Shown here one piece after another: positions 11,900-22,164 of a stretch of 60,000 bases of DNA (position 1 is the first letter of the stretch; every line of letters begins with the position of its first letter). The notes beneath the pieces are model-generated. The model saw only the letters and a program-made list of their open reading frames with translations. It had not been told where the DNA came from and ran no database searches. A program made the position numbers and the translations under genes. Origin of the DNA: Strigamia acuminata (Eukaryota > Arthropoda > Chilopoda > Geophilomorpha > Linotaeniidae); NCBI GenBank assembly GCA_949358305.1, contig OX442315.1, forward strand, positions 5,235,875 through 5,295,874, written 5' to 3'.

Positions 11900-12577
11900 C
11901 TGTGTGCAGTGTTGCGAGGTTAGTTCGCTCTTATGACTAAGTTAGTATTGATCCTAGCACATAACTAAACTAACAATATGACAATGTATCGAAAATTCAA
12001 CAAAAATTCAATAAAATGTTCGAAAATGGTGTTTTCCAGACGTTTCTAGCTGTTGTTTCTCGTTGTATTTTCCAGCCGACGATTATCCTTTCTCGTTGAT
12101 TCTCGTCTTGTGTTGATTCCGCAAATTGTTCATTAATTTCCAGCTGGTTTCCGTGAAAATTCTTTTCCTCCGCTCGTATTATCCTGGATTCCCGTTCACA
12201 CTTCGCGTGTGGTTGATGGGAATTTGCGTCGTCGTGTAACTCACGTCGAGACGTTTTTAATCCAAAAATAACGACACGTCGTCGTTACGTATCGGCGCTT
12301 TCCGATCCCGAAATAAATTCCCAAAAACAGGAATAAACAAAAGAATAAATTAATAATCGTATATAGTTCGAACCAATTATTGTTCCTGTGCTCCGTGGCG
12401 TCTAGTTGTCGCCTCCAAAGTCGTGGAATCCAGGCACAAACACAAATTGATGACATCCATCATGGGCGCCGCCATTTTGGATGAAAATGAGGAAATTTTC
12501 ACTGCTGACCTCAAATGACTCAAACTGCTTCAAAATCACACTGGACACTTTTCCTGCTTTATATTGGCCCATAACCT
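11900..12577 (-). other. Copia 5' internal region without gag
   Basis: Between the 5' LTR and the integrase fragment I find no frame resembling copia gag or protease, only short frames. The primer-binding site lies at its right end. Confidence 0.6.
12565..12575 (-). promoter_or_regulatory. Copia primer-binding site, half initiator-Met tRNA type
   Basis: On the minus strand GGTTATGGGCC lies three bases after the LTR. It is complementary to GGCCCATAACC, the anticodon stem-loop sequence of eukaryotic initiator Met tRNA. Drosophila copia is known to prime from an internal half of that tRNA. Confidence 0.7.
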
Positions 12578-12879
12578 TGTTGAAAATGCTTGTATACTTG
12601 TGTTAATTGCATAGTTCTGCAGCAATGATGTAGAAAATGTCCAAAGTAAAACACAGGTGTTTACAGGTATGAAATCAAACATAGAGTGAGTTTTATTTCT
12701 CAAGTCTCATGACATGCCAATAGGTATACAACGCCACCTTATGGGAATAAATACAAACACACTTGTAAATAGAGCAGCGGCTATTTGTTTAGCCAAAAGC
12801 AAAAGTTAACAATAGGTCACGATAAATACAAAGTGTTACTGCTTGACAATACGATACATAAATACATAATATTTCAACA
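12578..12879 (-). repeat. Copia 5' LTR
   Basis: 302 bp, matching 9956-10257 with about five substitutions seen by eye. Confidence 0.88.
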
Positions 12880-13112
12880 AAAAGCAGGAAAAGGAAAATT
12901 AAATAAGAAATACGGAGTAGTAGTTAAGACAAGAAGTTTATTTGAAATAAAATGTACAAAAGTAGAAAAAGTAAATGTAAATATTGATAGTAATGTTAGA
13001 ATTAATAATGCACTGTTTGTGCAATTGCAAACGGTGAAATTGTTAGAGATAAGTTGAGTTGGAAATATTTCAAATTTTGATGAAACAGAGATACTAATGT
13101 AGTGGGGGCGAA

Positions 13113-13636
13113 TGTTATGTTTGTAATTGAATTGAATGAATGTTGACTACATTAGTGATACTCCAGAGATGTCGCTATTACTAGTTTACCTAGTGATAGC
13201 GACACAAAACGTTTCAGCACCGTTTCGTCGAATGGAGAGATATATATGTAGCTGTAGGACTGCAGTCAAATCATTCAAATCATTCAAATTTAAGCCATTT
13301 GAGTGTTTTAGCGAATCCCATTTTAGCGAATCTCATTTTAGCGAATTCCTCGTTTTAGCGAATTTTTTTGCGCTAAAACGAGTCATCGCTAAAATGGATT
13401 CGCTAAAGTGAGATTCGCTATACTCTTTCCACACTCAAGGTTGACCCTGGAAGCTGGGCTCCCATTGGCCTACTTAGAAATGCAATGCAATATAGTTACA
13501 TTGCAGTTATAAGTAGGCCAATGGGAGCCCAGCTTCCAGGGTCAACCTTGAGTGTGGAAAGAGTATAAAACAATGTGCACTCCCTTAAACAGTTGGAATT
13601 ATTAATTACGAAATAAATAAAATCAGAATAATGTTG
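13113..13636 (+). repeat. Gypsy 3' LTR with a MITE inside (right edge approximate)
   Basis: Begins TGTTATGTTTG directly after the polypurine tract. It holds a TATA-like run (tatatatgta near 13240), an iterated 'ttttagcgaat' block with inverse copies (about 13300-13420), the foldback MITE at 13421-13565, and an AATAAA-rich end near 13605-13615. There is no left LTR for comparison. Confidence 0.55.
13421..13565. mobile_element. Foldback MITE, TA target duplication (copy 1)
   Basis: 145 bp, nearly a perfect hairpin: starts TACTCTTTCCACACTCAAGG and ends with the inverse, flanked by TA (13419-13420, 13566-13567). The same arms occur at 14490-14635. TA duplication suggests a Tc1/mariner-type mobiliser. 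Confidence 0.8.
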
Positions 13637-13651
13637 TAGAAAATCACTTAC

Positions 13652-13963
13652 GTCAGTTTGATCGCCACAACCCTGACAGTACTGGTGATTACAGAGTTCT
13701 TTCTTTAGAATGTGCCTTCTTAAACGACATCTTGGAAAAAATAAAACAGAAAAATAAAAATAATAAGTATTTTTATTTTAACAGTAGACAATCGCAAATG
13801 ATCGGTTATTTTTGCCATGGCGCCCAGCACATTTTGTACTGACATCTACGAAAGCCATTAGCTGAAATATTCTGGATACATAAATTCGTTTCATACGAAT
13901 TACGCTGGAAAAAATTAAAACAAATGCCTCTTACCTCACACAAACGACAAGTTTGAAATCCAT
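13652..13963 (-). pseudogene. TRAF-like gene 5' fragment: first exon and RING-like exon only
   Basis: Exon 13935-13963 starts MDFKLVVCVR with a GTAAGA donor. Exon 13652-13730 (79 nt, as in the 14.86-16.60 kb paralog) encodes the RING-like piece with HQYCQGCG and a GTAAGT donor. The third zinc ligand of a RING is absent. Downstream the gene runs straight into the gypsy LTR, so no coiled coil or MATH exon remains. Confidence 0.75.
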
Positions 13964-14489
13964 AGAGAGGACTCGAGACCACGAGGATTAAAGACTGAAA
14001 ACTTCAGCTACAAACCAGGAATGTACACTCGATGCAAATAGTCCTTTCATTAGGTTCACCTGGATCCAGACAAGATCTGAAGTCGCATCAAAATTTTAAT
14101 CTGACCTTTTTGTTATTGTTTAGGGCGTGTTAAATGAATACTTTGTTTTTATTGTTATTTTCCCTAAAAATACCATTTGTAACATCCTTGGTATAAAATA
14201 TTTCCAATCTAGGTTGAATATAATGTATGGGTATATCAAAAATATCAAATTTTAATGAATCTTAAAAAAAAAATGACACAATGTGCAATCGATATGCAAC
14301 AAGAAATTAAAATTCAGCTTTGTTCCCCTTATGTTTGAAATATCGAAAAGATTTCGACAATTCCACTAGAGAAAAGAATGAGAAAATGCAAAAGTGAATG
14401 CAAATTCAATGATTAAATTCGGAAATTTTTGTCATTTTCACATAGGATTAATTAATTGCGAAAAATATGAACTGAAATAAACTGAAATA
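13964..14489. other. Intergenic: 5' flank, no gene seen
   Basis: AT-rich sequence upstream of the 13961 start codon. Parts recur at 21.8-21.95 kb ('gagaaaatgcaaaagtgaatg' type). Nothing coding. Confidence 0.5.
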
Positions 14490-14635
14490 TACTCTTTCCA
14501 CACAAAAGAGTGACCCTAGAAGCTGGGCTCCCATTGGCCGAGCTATATAACTTGTGTAGCAGTAGTTGCATTGCAGTTCTAGGTAGGCCAATGGGAGCCC
14601 AGCTTCCAGGGTCACTCTTGAGTGTGGAAAGAGTA
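14490..14635. mobile_element. Foldback MITE, TA target duplication (copy 2)
   Basis: 146 bp, arms as at 13421-13565, including GAAGCTGGGCTCCCATTGGC and its inverse, flanked by TA (14488-14489, 14636-14637). The loop differs from copy 1. Confidence 0.8.
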
Positions 14636-14857
14636 TAGAACAGAATTCACCTCAAAATGATTTTTAATTCATTGCGCTTTGATTCGGGCCGGTCCTTATT
14701 AATTCCGTTTTTCGATTGCGGTTTGACTGTCAGCTGACCACTTGATTGACAAATTCCGTTTTGTTTCTAATACGACAAATTTAAGTGTGACAGAACAATA
14801 TGAAATAAACATAGTGGAAAAGATTTTTTTAAAAAAAGGCGTTCAAAAGACTATCAA

Positions 14858-16602
14858 CTATTTCAAACTCTTAATGGTTAAATCTAGTTTTACAAACATT
14901 GTGTCATCTACTAAATACAACGGTTGAAGTTCACACAACGACGAAAATTTCGCAATTCCCCAACCCGAGTGATTTACAGTTAATGGTCTATCAAAGGCAG
15001 TTTTACTTTTGATTAAATCAGATTTGAATTGATGTGTAAGATGTTCCTTATGTTTCGACTGATCTAAAACACTTAATTTGGCACAATACTCTACGGGCCA
15101 AGTTAGAATTGCATCATTTTCACCTTTCATCACTTGAAGATAAATCGATAAATGCGTTCCTTTCCAAGTACTATCACCATTTGGATAAAGTAGTAATCGC
15201 ATTTTATAACCATTCTTATTAGGATAAAAAGGATCACTGTAGACGCAAGTCTCATTGCCCAATTTTGCCTGAGCTTGAAGGTTTGCAAACTTCTTCACTT
15301 TCCAGATATATTCAAATGAGAAAAGATTTGATGGCAGTTCTACCTTCAACTTGCTTAATTCTTGGCTTCGTTTGACATCTACAATTAATTTACCTCATTA
15401 AAATCAACGTTTCAAAAACTAGAAAAAACGTAAGAAATTTACAGAGAAGTTCACCACTGTCCAAATGTGATTTCTCCAGGGCATCAATTTTATCGTTTAA
15501 CATCTTTTTGTTGTAATCTAAAACAAACGAGAAAATTAGTTTGGAAGTGGTGAGTACAAAAACGTGTTATTCTACAACGCTGCGTGTAAATATGATATGA
15601 TGCAAAAACCTGTAGTTTTTACAGATTCAAATTCCGTATTTCCGCAATTAAAAGTCGCCCTCGGATTTTAGCCGCCCTCGAATAAGAGAATTCCAGGTTG
15701 TTATTCGATAGATTTCAGAATTTTTGTGTTAATTACGTTGATCTAACCTTTGTTATGTACTGTACGTCGAAGAAATGGTGCATTTGTTCAACGTTTGATT
15801 ATTATCACCTGACTCACCGGCTCTTAATTGCGGAAATAGGGTGAAAGGAAAAATATTGGCACGTATCGTTAATCACGAAAACGTATTGCAACTGAATTAC
15901 TTACTGCTTGTTGCTATCCAAGTTGCAATTTTTGCTTCATTTTGTTTCACTTTTTTAGACTGCTCAGTTTGTTGATTAGTTAGTGCTTCTGAAATTAAAT
16001 TTTCCATTAGGCTTCAGTACATCAAAAAAGGAATAAGAACTCACTTAATGTTTCATATTGTTCCGCTTGTTTCTTTTCGAGGTCATTTATGCGTTGTTTA
16101 TACAAATCAATTTCTATTTCTTGACGTTTTACAGTTCCTTCAACGTTATCTAGTCAAATATTTCTTTTAAATAATGTCCCAGATAAAAATACTTCGATTT
16201 TTACCTTCATCAGCTTTTCGTTTCGTACCATAATCGTTGCGCTCGATATTCGCCTAAAATGACACAATTATCAAATAATAAATGAAAAATTACAAAAAAA
16301 AATTACAAAAAAAAATTGTTTACGGTGCTTACATCTGTTTTTTCACCACATCGGTGGCAGAAACGGTGATTATTAAGCTCTTCCTTCGGAATCGAACTAC
16401 TCAAACCGCATCTGATTAAAAATTAGACAGAAATTAAACATTTAGTTAAGATCGGTTAGTTTTGCCATGCTGGCGGGCACATTTTGTGGCGATAAATATA
16501 AATTATTCTCGATCCATGAATCTGTTTCTTACGATTTATAAACAAAAAAAAACTTAAAAGAAACGCGCTCTACCTTATACAAATGATAAGTTTGGGATCC
16601 AT
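14858..16602 (-). CDS. Short TRAF-like gene: RING-like finger, coiled coil, MATH (no TRAF zinc finger)
   Basis: First exon 16574-16602 (MDPKLIICIR); exon 16333-16411 encodes the RING-like piece with NNHRFCHRCGEKTD; a small exon near 16205-16252 has NIERNDYGTKRKADE, a basic stretch. Coiled-coil exons lie around 16.15, 16.0, 15.9 and 15.5 kb. The last exon, 14858-15378, carries the MATH domain with EYIWKV, GYKMRL, THLSIYLQVMKG and VDDTMFVKL before the stop. The CCYC and two TRAF zinc-finger exons of the long form are absent. The third RING ligand Cys is Asn, so ubiquitin-ligase activity is doubtful; an adaptor or decoy role is possible (inference). Exons and splice sites look intact. Confidence 0.8.
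15634..15839. mobile_element. MITE in intron (copy 1)
   Basis: Ends are inverted: CCGTATTTCCGCAATTAA at the left and TTAATTGCGGAAATAG at the right. A second copy at 35046-35971 shares the interior ('agccgccctcgaata') but has a hAT-type element inserted. It lies in an intron of the 14.86-16.60 kb gene. Superfamily not determined. Confidence 0.7.
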
Positions 16603-17220
16603 AGCAAATGATGAGTTGTGAGTTCCAACCAAACCGCAACTGTCGAAGAGAGAAGCATATGGAGTAGCCACTAAAACCTGACGACCCCACTAAAACCTGA
16701 CGTCCTCAACCAGGAAAGTGCATTTGATGATAATATAGGTGTAAAAACGGAATTTATCAAATAATTGAAAAATATCACTTCAATTTATTAAAAGAAAAAT
16801 ATGTGCGTCTTCAAACTGAATTATTAATACAAATTTTTCTTTTAAGATTTAAGATTTCACCACGAAATTAAATGATTTTTACATTTACCAAATATTTCCC
16901 TTTCACCTTTTAGTTCGACTCCGAAATGACGAGTCGATCAAAATGTAACACTAAGGTGTAAAGTTTGGTAAAAAAAAAAAAAAAAGAAGCAGGATCCATT
17001 TCTACTGTTGTCTATCTATTCGCTCAACGATCTTCAAATCTCCCACGCAAACATTGGATTTCAGATTATGTGAATAAAATTAATATTTTTGGGAAAATAA
17101 AAAATGTTAAGAATTACACAACAAAACATTTTTTTTTATTAATATTAAATACAAAATCGTGTAGAAAAAAAGGTGTTTCAAGAAAAGCATTCAGAAGAAA
17201 AGATCCTAAACTATTTCAAA
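16603..17220. other. Intergenic: 5' flank and duplicated 3' flank
   Basis: 16603-16980 is the 5' flank shared with 21.1-21.4 kb and 23.6-23.95 kb (for example 'aagcaggatccat' and 'tgtctatctatt'). 17030-17220 is the 3' flank of the MATH fragment at 17221. No gene seen. Confidence 0.55.
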
Positions 17221-17421
17221 CTCTTAATGGTTAAAACTAGTTTTATAAAGATTGTATCATTCACTAAATACAACGACAAAAAAGTGTGAAATCCCCCAAA
17301 TTTATGTCCTGCAGTCAATGGTCTATCAAAACTTTTTTCACTGCCAATTATTATTATTATTAATGATCTAAAATACTTAATTTTGCAGAAAAGTCGACGG
17401 GCAAATTTAGAATTGCATCTT
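17221..17421 (-). pseudogene. Degenerate MATH tail fragment
   Basis: Matches the end of the MATH exon on the minus strand ('ggttaaaactagttttataa', 'tcaatggtctatcaaaa'), but with deletions, a run of att repeats replacing coding bases, and no upstream half. Not translatable as a domain. Confidence 0.7.
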
Positions 17422-17892
17422 TCTGCAAACTTGGAGGAAAGTAATGCGAAATCGGATATAAGCGACTTGAGAACGGATCAAATCATAGCGAATTCGGATG
17501 CAATTGGTGTGGAGATCGGTGCTGACTTGTGAAAAACAGAGTGCGATGGAATCGACGTGAAATGCGACGAAAAAGATGTTCTGTGCGCTGATTGGATAAT
17601 GGCAATCATGTATCATGTATTGCTTGTCAACTAACTTGTAAGCATGTTTATTAAATGCTCTCATCCTAGAATACAGTGCGACCATATATTATGTGACGCT
17701 ATGTGTCAAAATGCTCTGAACATGTGGATAGATGAACTTACAATTGGATTTCAGATTATGTATGTGGACAAAATTCATATTCGCAAGATAAAAATGTTAA
17801 AGTACCGCAGAACAAAAAAAAAAAAATTTAATATCAAATAAAGACAGTATAGAAAAATATTGTTACAATAAAGGCATTCAAAAGATCATCAA
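17422..17892. other. Intergenic: duplicated 3' flank
   Basis: 17640-17890 repeats the downstream flank seen at 24.8-25.04 and 34.15-34.41 kb. 17422-17640 shows nothing recognisable. Confidence 0.5.
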
Positions 17893-19102
17893 CTATTTCA
17901 AACTCTTAATGGTTAAATCTAGTTTGATAAAAATTGTATCATCAACCAAATACAGCGGTTTAAGTTTATCGAAAGACAGAAAATTCTCAATTCCCAATGC
18001 CCCGTTGTATTCAGTCATTGGTCTGGCATAATAATCTTTAGATTTAACTAAATCTTGCATGAATTGATGAGTATGATGATCATTATGTATCGACTGATCT
18101 AACACACTCAATTGTGCAGAATACTCTATGGGCCAATTTAGAATTGCATCATTTTCACCTTTCATTACTTCAGGATAAATCGATAAATGCTTTCCTTTCC
18201 CACTACCACAACCATTTGGACCAAGTTGTAGTCGCATCTTATAACCATTCTTATTGGGATAAAAAGGATCACTGTACACTTCAGTCTCATTGCCCAATTT
18301 TGCCTGAGCTTGACAATTTGCAAACTTCTTCACTTTCCAGATATATTCAAACGAGGAGAGATTTGATGCCAGTTCATCTACAATTTATGTATCTTCATTA
18401 AAATAAACGTTTCAAAAACTATGAAAAACGAAGAAAATTTACCGAGAAGTTCGCCACTGTCCAAATGTGATTTCTCCACAGCATTAATTTTGTTGTTTAA
18501 CATCTTTTTGTTGTCAGCTGAAACAAAATGTCAAATTTAGTTCATCACATAATATAATTATTACAGAAGTAAAGAAATGTCAGTAAAGTGAGACTATTTA
18601 ATCTTAACAAAGATGACATAATGGTCAACACAAGTTCAATTCGTTGAAAAATGAAACCAAACTTGGCAGATCCAATCTATATCGTATGTTTCATTTAATA
18701 TCAAAACAAATCGGCATTGACAACATCTGCCGATGTTTTCTCCACATTATTTTCCACTATACTCTGTAGTTCAACAAATGTAACCGCATCTCTTAACATT
18801 AAACTCTTCTCACAATCAATACCTGAACACTGTTAATTAAATCCCAACAATAAATTCATCATGAACTCTATGTGAACACTTTCCCTTTCGTGGCGTTCAA
18901 TTTCCGATCGAGTTCCCTGCAATAATAATAGTTAGAAAAATAATTCCAGTTTATCGTTTGATTCGCTTGAAATCACTTGAAATCGACATCCAATTGGAGA
19001 AAACTTGCACCAACGTAAATCGCGTCCACATTCTTGCACATGGCTGTTCATCTGCATCAAATAATGTGTTTATAGACACTTGACCAGTTCTAATTACTGT
19101 AC
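17893..19102 (-). pseudogene. TRAF-like gene, truncated at 5' end, MATH exon readable
   Basis: The MATH exon reads from ELASNLSSFEYIWKV to a stop at 17893 without breaks, but its start is shorter than in paralogs. A coiled-coil exon lies at about 18445-18520. Farther up, 18700-18916 holds fused coil exon pieces, and 18977-19051 is an intact TRAF zinc-finger exon (HVQEC, CKFSPIGC). At about 19102, next to the donor of the preceding zinc-finger exon, the sequence flips into an opposite-strand MATH fragment. There is no RING or start codon. Confidence 0.78.
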
Positions 19103-19515
19103 TAACCGAATTGCGCAAAGAGACTGTCGTCTGCAGTGATCCTTTTTATCCCAATAAGAATGGTTATAAAATGCGACTACAACTTGATCCAAATGGTTGT
19201 GGTAGTGGGAAAGGAAAGCATTTAACGATTTATCTTCAAGTGATGAAAGGTGAAAATGATGCAATTTTAAATTGGCCCGTAGAGTATTGTGCCAAAATAA
19301 GTGTTTTAGATCAGTCGAAACATAAGGATCATCTTACACGTCAATTTAAATCTGATTTAATCAACAATAAAATTAACTTTGATAGACCATTAACTGTAAA
19401 TAACTCGGGTTGGGGATTTCCGAAATTTTTGAAGTTGTGTGAACTTCAACCGTTGTATTTACGAGTTAGTAGATGACACAATGTTTGTAAAACTAGATTT
19501 AACCATTAAGAGTTC
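19103..19515 (+). pseudogene. Opposite-strand MATH fragment with frameshift
   Basis: Plus-strand MATH sequence from about GNET...SDPFYPNKNGYKMRL to LCELQPLYL. A 7-bp insertion (cgagtta, near 19460) then shifts the frame and gives an early stop; the remaining VDDTMFVKLDL codons are still visible out of frame to 19515. It lies head-to-head with the 17.9-19.1 kb copy. Confidence 0.8.
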
Positions 19516-19773
19516 GAAATAGTTGATGGTCTTTTTAATGCCTTTCTTGTAAAAAATCTTTTCCACTGTCTTTATTTGATATTTTAAAAAAAAATAGTTT
19601 TTTGTTCTGTGGCCATTGAAAACAATGTACAACGTGTAGATTTACCATGTATTAAAAAAAAATAGTACTCTTTTTGAAATGCCAAAAATAAAAAATTAAT
19701 TTACATCGATTTCTCTTCAACTTTTCAGTCGCTTTTTAATCAATTCGTTATCTACTCTTTTAGACATCATATA
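19516..19773 (+). other. Inverted copy of the common 3' flank
   Basis: Reverse complement of the downstream flank of the minus-strand genes ('ccactgtctttatttgatat'), following the plus-strand MATH fragment. Nothing else seen. Confidence 0.55.
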
Positions 19774-20343
19774 CCATGTTTACATGGTCACAGTTTTCCA
19801 GATAAGTAAATATTCGGATTTTATTTATCTGGATAACCGTTTGCGTTTACATGACGTTAGTTTTCTGGTAAACATTACGTCATACGAGAATTACCCATAC
19901 TGCCCTTTGATTATCTGGTACAACAAAATGGCTGTTGATCCATTTCAGCCAAACAAATAAAATGGTGGTTAGGAAAGAAGTTTTTGCTCGAATCTTTGCA
20001 ATGGTGCCTAACATGCAAATTCTGATCCCAAAAATGGTGGTTTTAGCTGATTTCACATTGATTTTGTACCAAATGTCGTTGGTACGTAGGCCTAACGTAT
20101 TTTTACTACAACGATCCGACGATATCTCGATCCAAGTTTTTGAATTTTCGCATGCACGGGTGTTTACACGCAGTTTTCAATGTGCAAAACGCCCAAAATC
20201 TAGCTCGTACAAGTGGAATTTAGTTTTCCAGATAAGTCTGTCTTGTCTAGAAAACTGTTTTGTTTACATTACATAATCAGTTTTCCAGAAAAGTAAAATT
20301 CGCATTTTCACTTATCCAGATAACTGGGTACATGTAAACATGG
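19774..20343. mobile_element. TA-flanked MITE, 570 bp
   Basis: Left end CCATGTTTACATG and right end CATGTAAACATGG are inverted, with TA at 19772-19773 and 20344-20345. Subterminal repeats of 'ttttccagataagt' occur in both orientations, at both ends and in the middle. The short frame inside is not convincing as a gene. Tc1/mariner-like non-autonomous element (inference from TA). Confidence 0.75.
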
Positions 20344-20379
20344 TAATAGAACATGGTGAGCCTACCGACTGTAATTACT

Positions 20380-20754
20380 GTACATACAAAACACGCCAAG
20401 TTGGAATGATCAAGAGAACAAACTGGTTGCCCACTCAATTCTGCTTTTGAAACACATATGCGACAGTACACGTGACCACAAGCCCGTTCTTTTACATTTC
20501 GGCTCTTCAAACCACATCTAATAAAAGAAAAAAGAAAAGTTCCGCACATAAATTCATTTGACAAACTTTAAAACTTGTTATCGATTAGTTTTCCCACTCT
20601 CGGTTTCCGACACAACTCACTCACTGACCAATTTATTGCATCAACGCCTAAACATTTATCTCGAGCGAATGATAAATCTAAAAAAAGAACGTCCAAAACA
20701 ATACTCATCACTGAATTACCTGATACAACTGGCGATCTCTGAAAGCGAGTCCAT
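20380..20754 (-). pseudogene. TRAF-like 5' fragment with near-canonical RING
   Basis: First exon 20720-20754 (MDSLSEIASCIR) and a RING exon ending at 20517 with CGLKSR, ACGHVYCRICVSK and PVCSLDH. It keeps the third RING Cys and the His, like the gene at 1-4052, but the last ligand position is Asp. The donor of the RING exon is unclear, and a MITE follows directly. No zinc finger, coil or MATH exon of this copy remains. Confidence 0.7.
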
Positions 20755-21548
20755 GACAAACACAAACTGGAAGCCGTGACAACACAGAAGACTCGAACTT
20801 TAGTGCAGATAGCTGCCGTTAGGGCGAGCCACCTGATGGTGAAATTGTCGCAATTCGCATTGCAGCTGAGCATGGACTTGCCAGAAGTGAGGTGCAACTT
20901 TTTGCACTATTCTGATACAAATTCGTGCAATTTTTTGCACTATACTGATACAATTTTGTGCAACCATTTGCATTTGCCTTTCAATTCTTATGTTCAATTA
21001 CAATTCGTATGTTTAATGTTACTGTGATTATGTTTTCAATTTCTGTTTTCAATTCCATTTCCATTGCAAAGTATTCTAATTCCATTCTAATGTTTCGTAT
21101 CACTTGCTAAATTCAATGTCAACCGGGAAAGTGCATTTGATGATAATAGAGGTGTAAAAGCGGAATTTATCCAATATTAGAAAAATATTGCTTCAATTTA
21201 TTAAAAGTAAAATGTGTACTTTTAAACTGAATTACCTAATATAAATTTTTCTTTTAAAATTCCAGAATTGACTACGAAATTAAATGATTTTTACATTTCC
21301 CAAATATTTCCCTTTCATCTTTTTGTGCCACTCCGAAATGACGAATCGATCAAAATGTAACACTAACTTGTAAGTTTGAAGCAGGATCCATCTCTACTCT
21401 TGTCTATCTATTATTGGCTCAACGATCTTCAAATCTCCCACACTACCGGGTTTTCGCTATACGCTATACCTAATTGCCCTAACATAACCTAACCTAACCT
21501 AACCTAAGAAGAAGTAGTTTCGTTGAAATTTCCACTGGCGAGACAGAT
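20755..21548. other. Intergenic: 5' flank, short tandem repeats and telomere-like run
   Basis: 20783-20840 resembles 33690-33745 (shared 'agctgccgttagggcgag'), the upstream flank of RING first exons. 20895-20965 repeats 'gtgcaattttttgcactata' about three times. 21110-21440 is the 5' flank shared with 16.7-17.0 and 23.6-23.95 kb. No gene seen. Confidence 0.5.
21484..21507. repeat. Interstitial telomere-like (CCTAA)n / (TTAGG)n
   Basis: Four to five perfect CCTAA units in a row. TTAGG is the ancestral arthropod telomere repeat, but a run this short may be incidental. Confidence 0.6.
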
Positions 21549-21556
21549 AATGTGCC

Positions 21557-21718
21557 CAGGCCCACCTTTACCATTGGGCTAACTGGGCTGCAGCCCAGGG
21601 GCGCGTTGGACACAGAGGCTGGATGGGCACAGAAGGGCGCCGGACACAGAAAAGTGTTGGGCAAGGGGCGCCTGAGTCTTATTAGCCCAGGGCGCTGAAA
21701 AGTGTAAAGACGGCCCTG
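21557..21718. mobile_element. hAT-type MITE with 8-bp target duplication
   Basis: 162 bp, starting CAGGCCCACCTTTA and ending TAAAGACGGCCCTG (imperfect inverted repeats), flanked by AATGTGCC on both sides (21549-21556, 21719-21726). An 8-bp duplication with CAGG-type ends is the hAT signature. GC-rich and non-coding. Confidence 0.88.
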
Positions 21719-21726
21719 AATGTGCC

Positions 21727-22164
21727 GGGTCGAGTCGCCCGTAAAGTGTACTTCAGCCCGTCGGCAATTCCACTCAAGAAAAGTATAAGAAAATGCAAAA
21801 GTACATGCAAATTCAATGATTAAATTCGGTAATTTTGTCATTTTCACACAGGATTGATTGATTGCAAAAATTATGAAGCGAAATAAACTGAAATTGAACA
21901 GAATTAACCTCAAAATTATTTCTAATTCATTGCGCTTTGAATCCGACCAGTACACATCAATAAATAGTCCTCATTAATTCCGCTTTTTGGTTGCAGTTCG
22001 ACTCTCAGCTGACGACTTAAATGGATATTTTCTTGACAAAATTCAGATTTTTTTGTAATACGAAAGATTTATTAAGTGTGACAAGACGAATTTTTTTTTA
22101 ACATTACATGTACAGCATGCACAAACTTGGTGCAATTAAAGCATTTAAGAATTAAGATGACCAA
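21727..22164. other. Intergenic: 5'/3' flanks, no gene seen
   Basis: 21780-21960 matches 14.38-14.7 kb. The rest is the 3' flank of the gene at 22165. Confidence 0.5.

Larger units (their letters stand above)
9956..12879 (-). mobile_element. Ty1/copia retrotransposon, internally deleted
   Basis: Two 302-bp LTRs (9956-10257 and 12578-12879; about five differences by eye) are flanked by a 5-bp duplication AAAAG (9951-9955, 12880-12884). On the minus strand the 5' LTR is the right one. It is followed by a primer-binding site complementary to the anticodon region of initiator Met tRNA, then integrase, part of the reverse transcriptase fused to RNase H, a polypurine tract (10258-10270) and the 3' LTR. 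Gag is missing and the pol core is deleted. It is nested in the gypsy at 6.1-13.6 kb. Confidence 0.9.
6099..13636 (+). mobile_element. Ty3/gypsy retrotransposon, 5'-truncated and decayed, host to a nested copia
   Basis: In plus-strand order: nucleocapsid remnant, protease, reverse transcriptase, RNase H, integrase, a C-terminal extension, a purine tract (AGTGGGGGCGAA at 13101-13112) and a 3' LTR starting TGTTATG at 13113. There is no 5' LTR, leader or gag capsid; it starts in the nucleocapsid next to a truncated gene flank. Frameshifts near 7670 and 8960 break pol. A copia element (9956-12879) is inserted in the 3' coding part. The right edge near 13636 is approximate. Confidence 0.8.

Noticed and set aside
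11900-12577. Copia gag
   Set aside because: Expected at this place, but no gag or zinc-knuckle motif is readable; treated as deleted.
13113-13420. CRISPR-like repeats around 'ttttagcgaat'
   Set aside because: Short, irregular and inverted copies in a eukaryotic LTR; no spacers of uniform size.
19935-20276. 113-codon plus-strand frame as a gene
   Set aside because: It lies wholly within a TA-flanked MITE and shows no domain.
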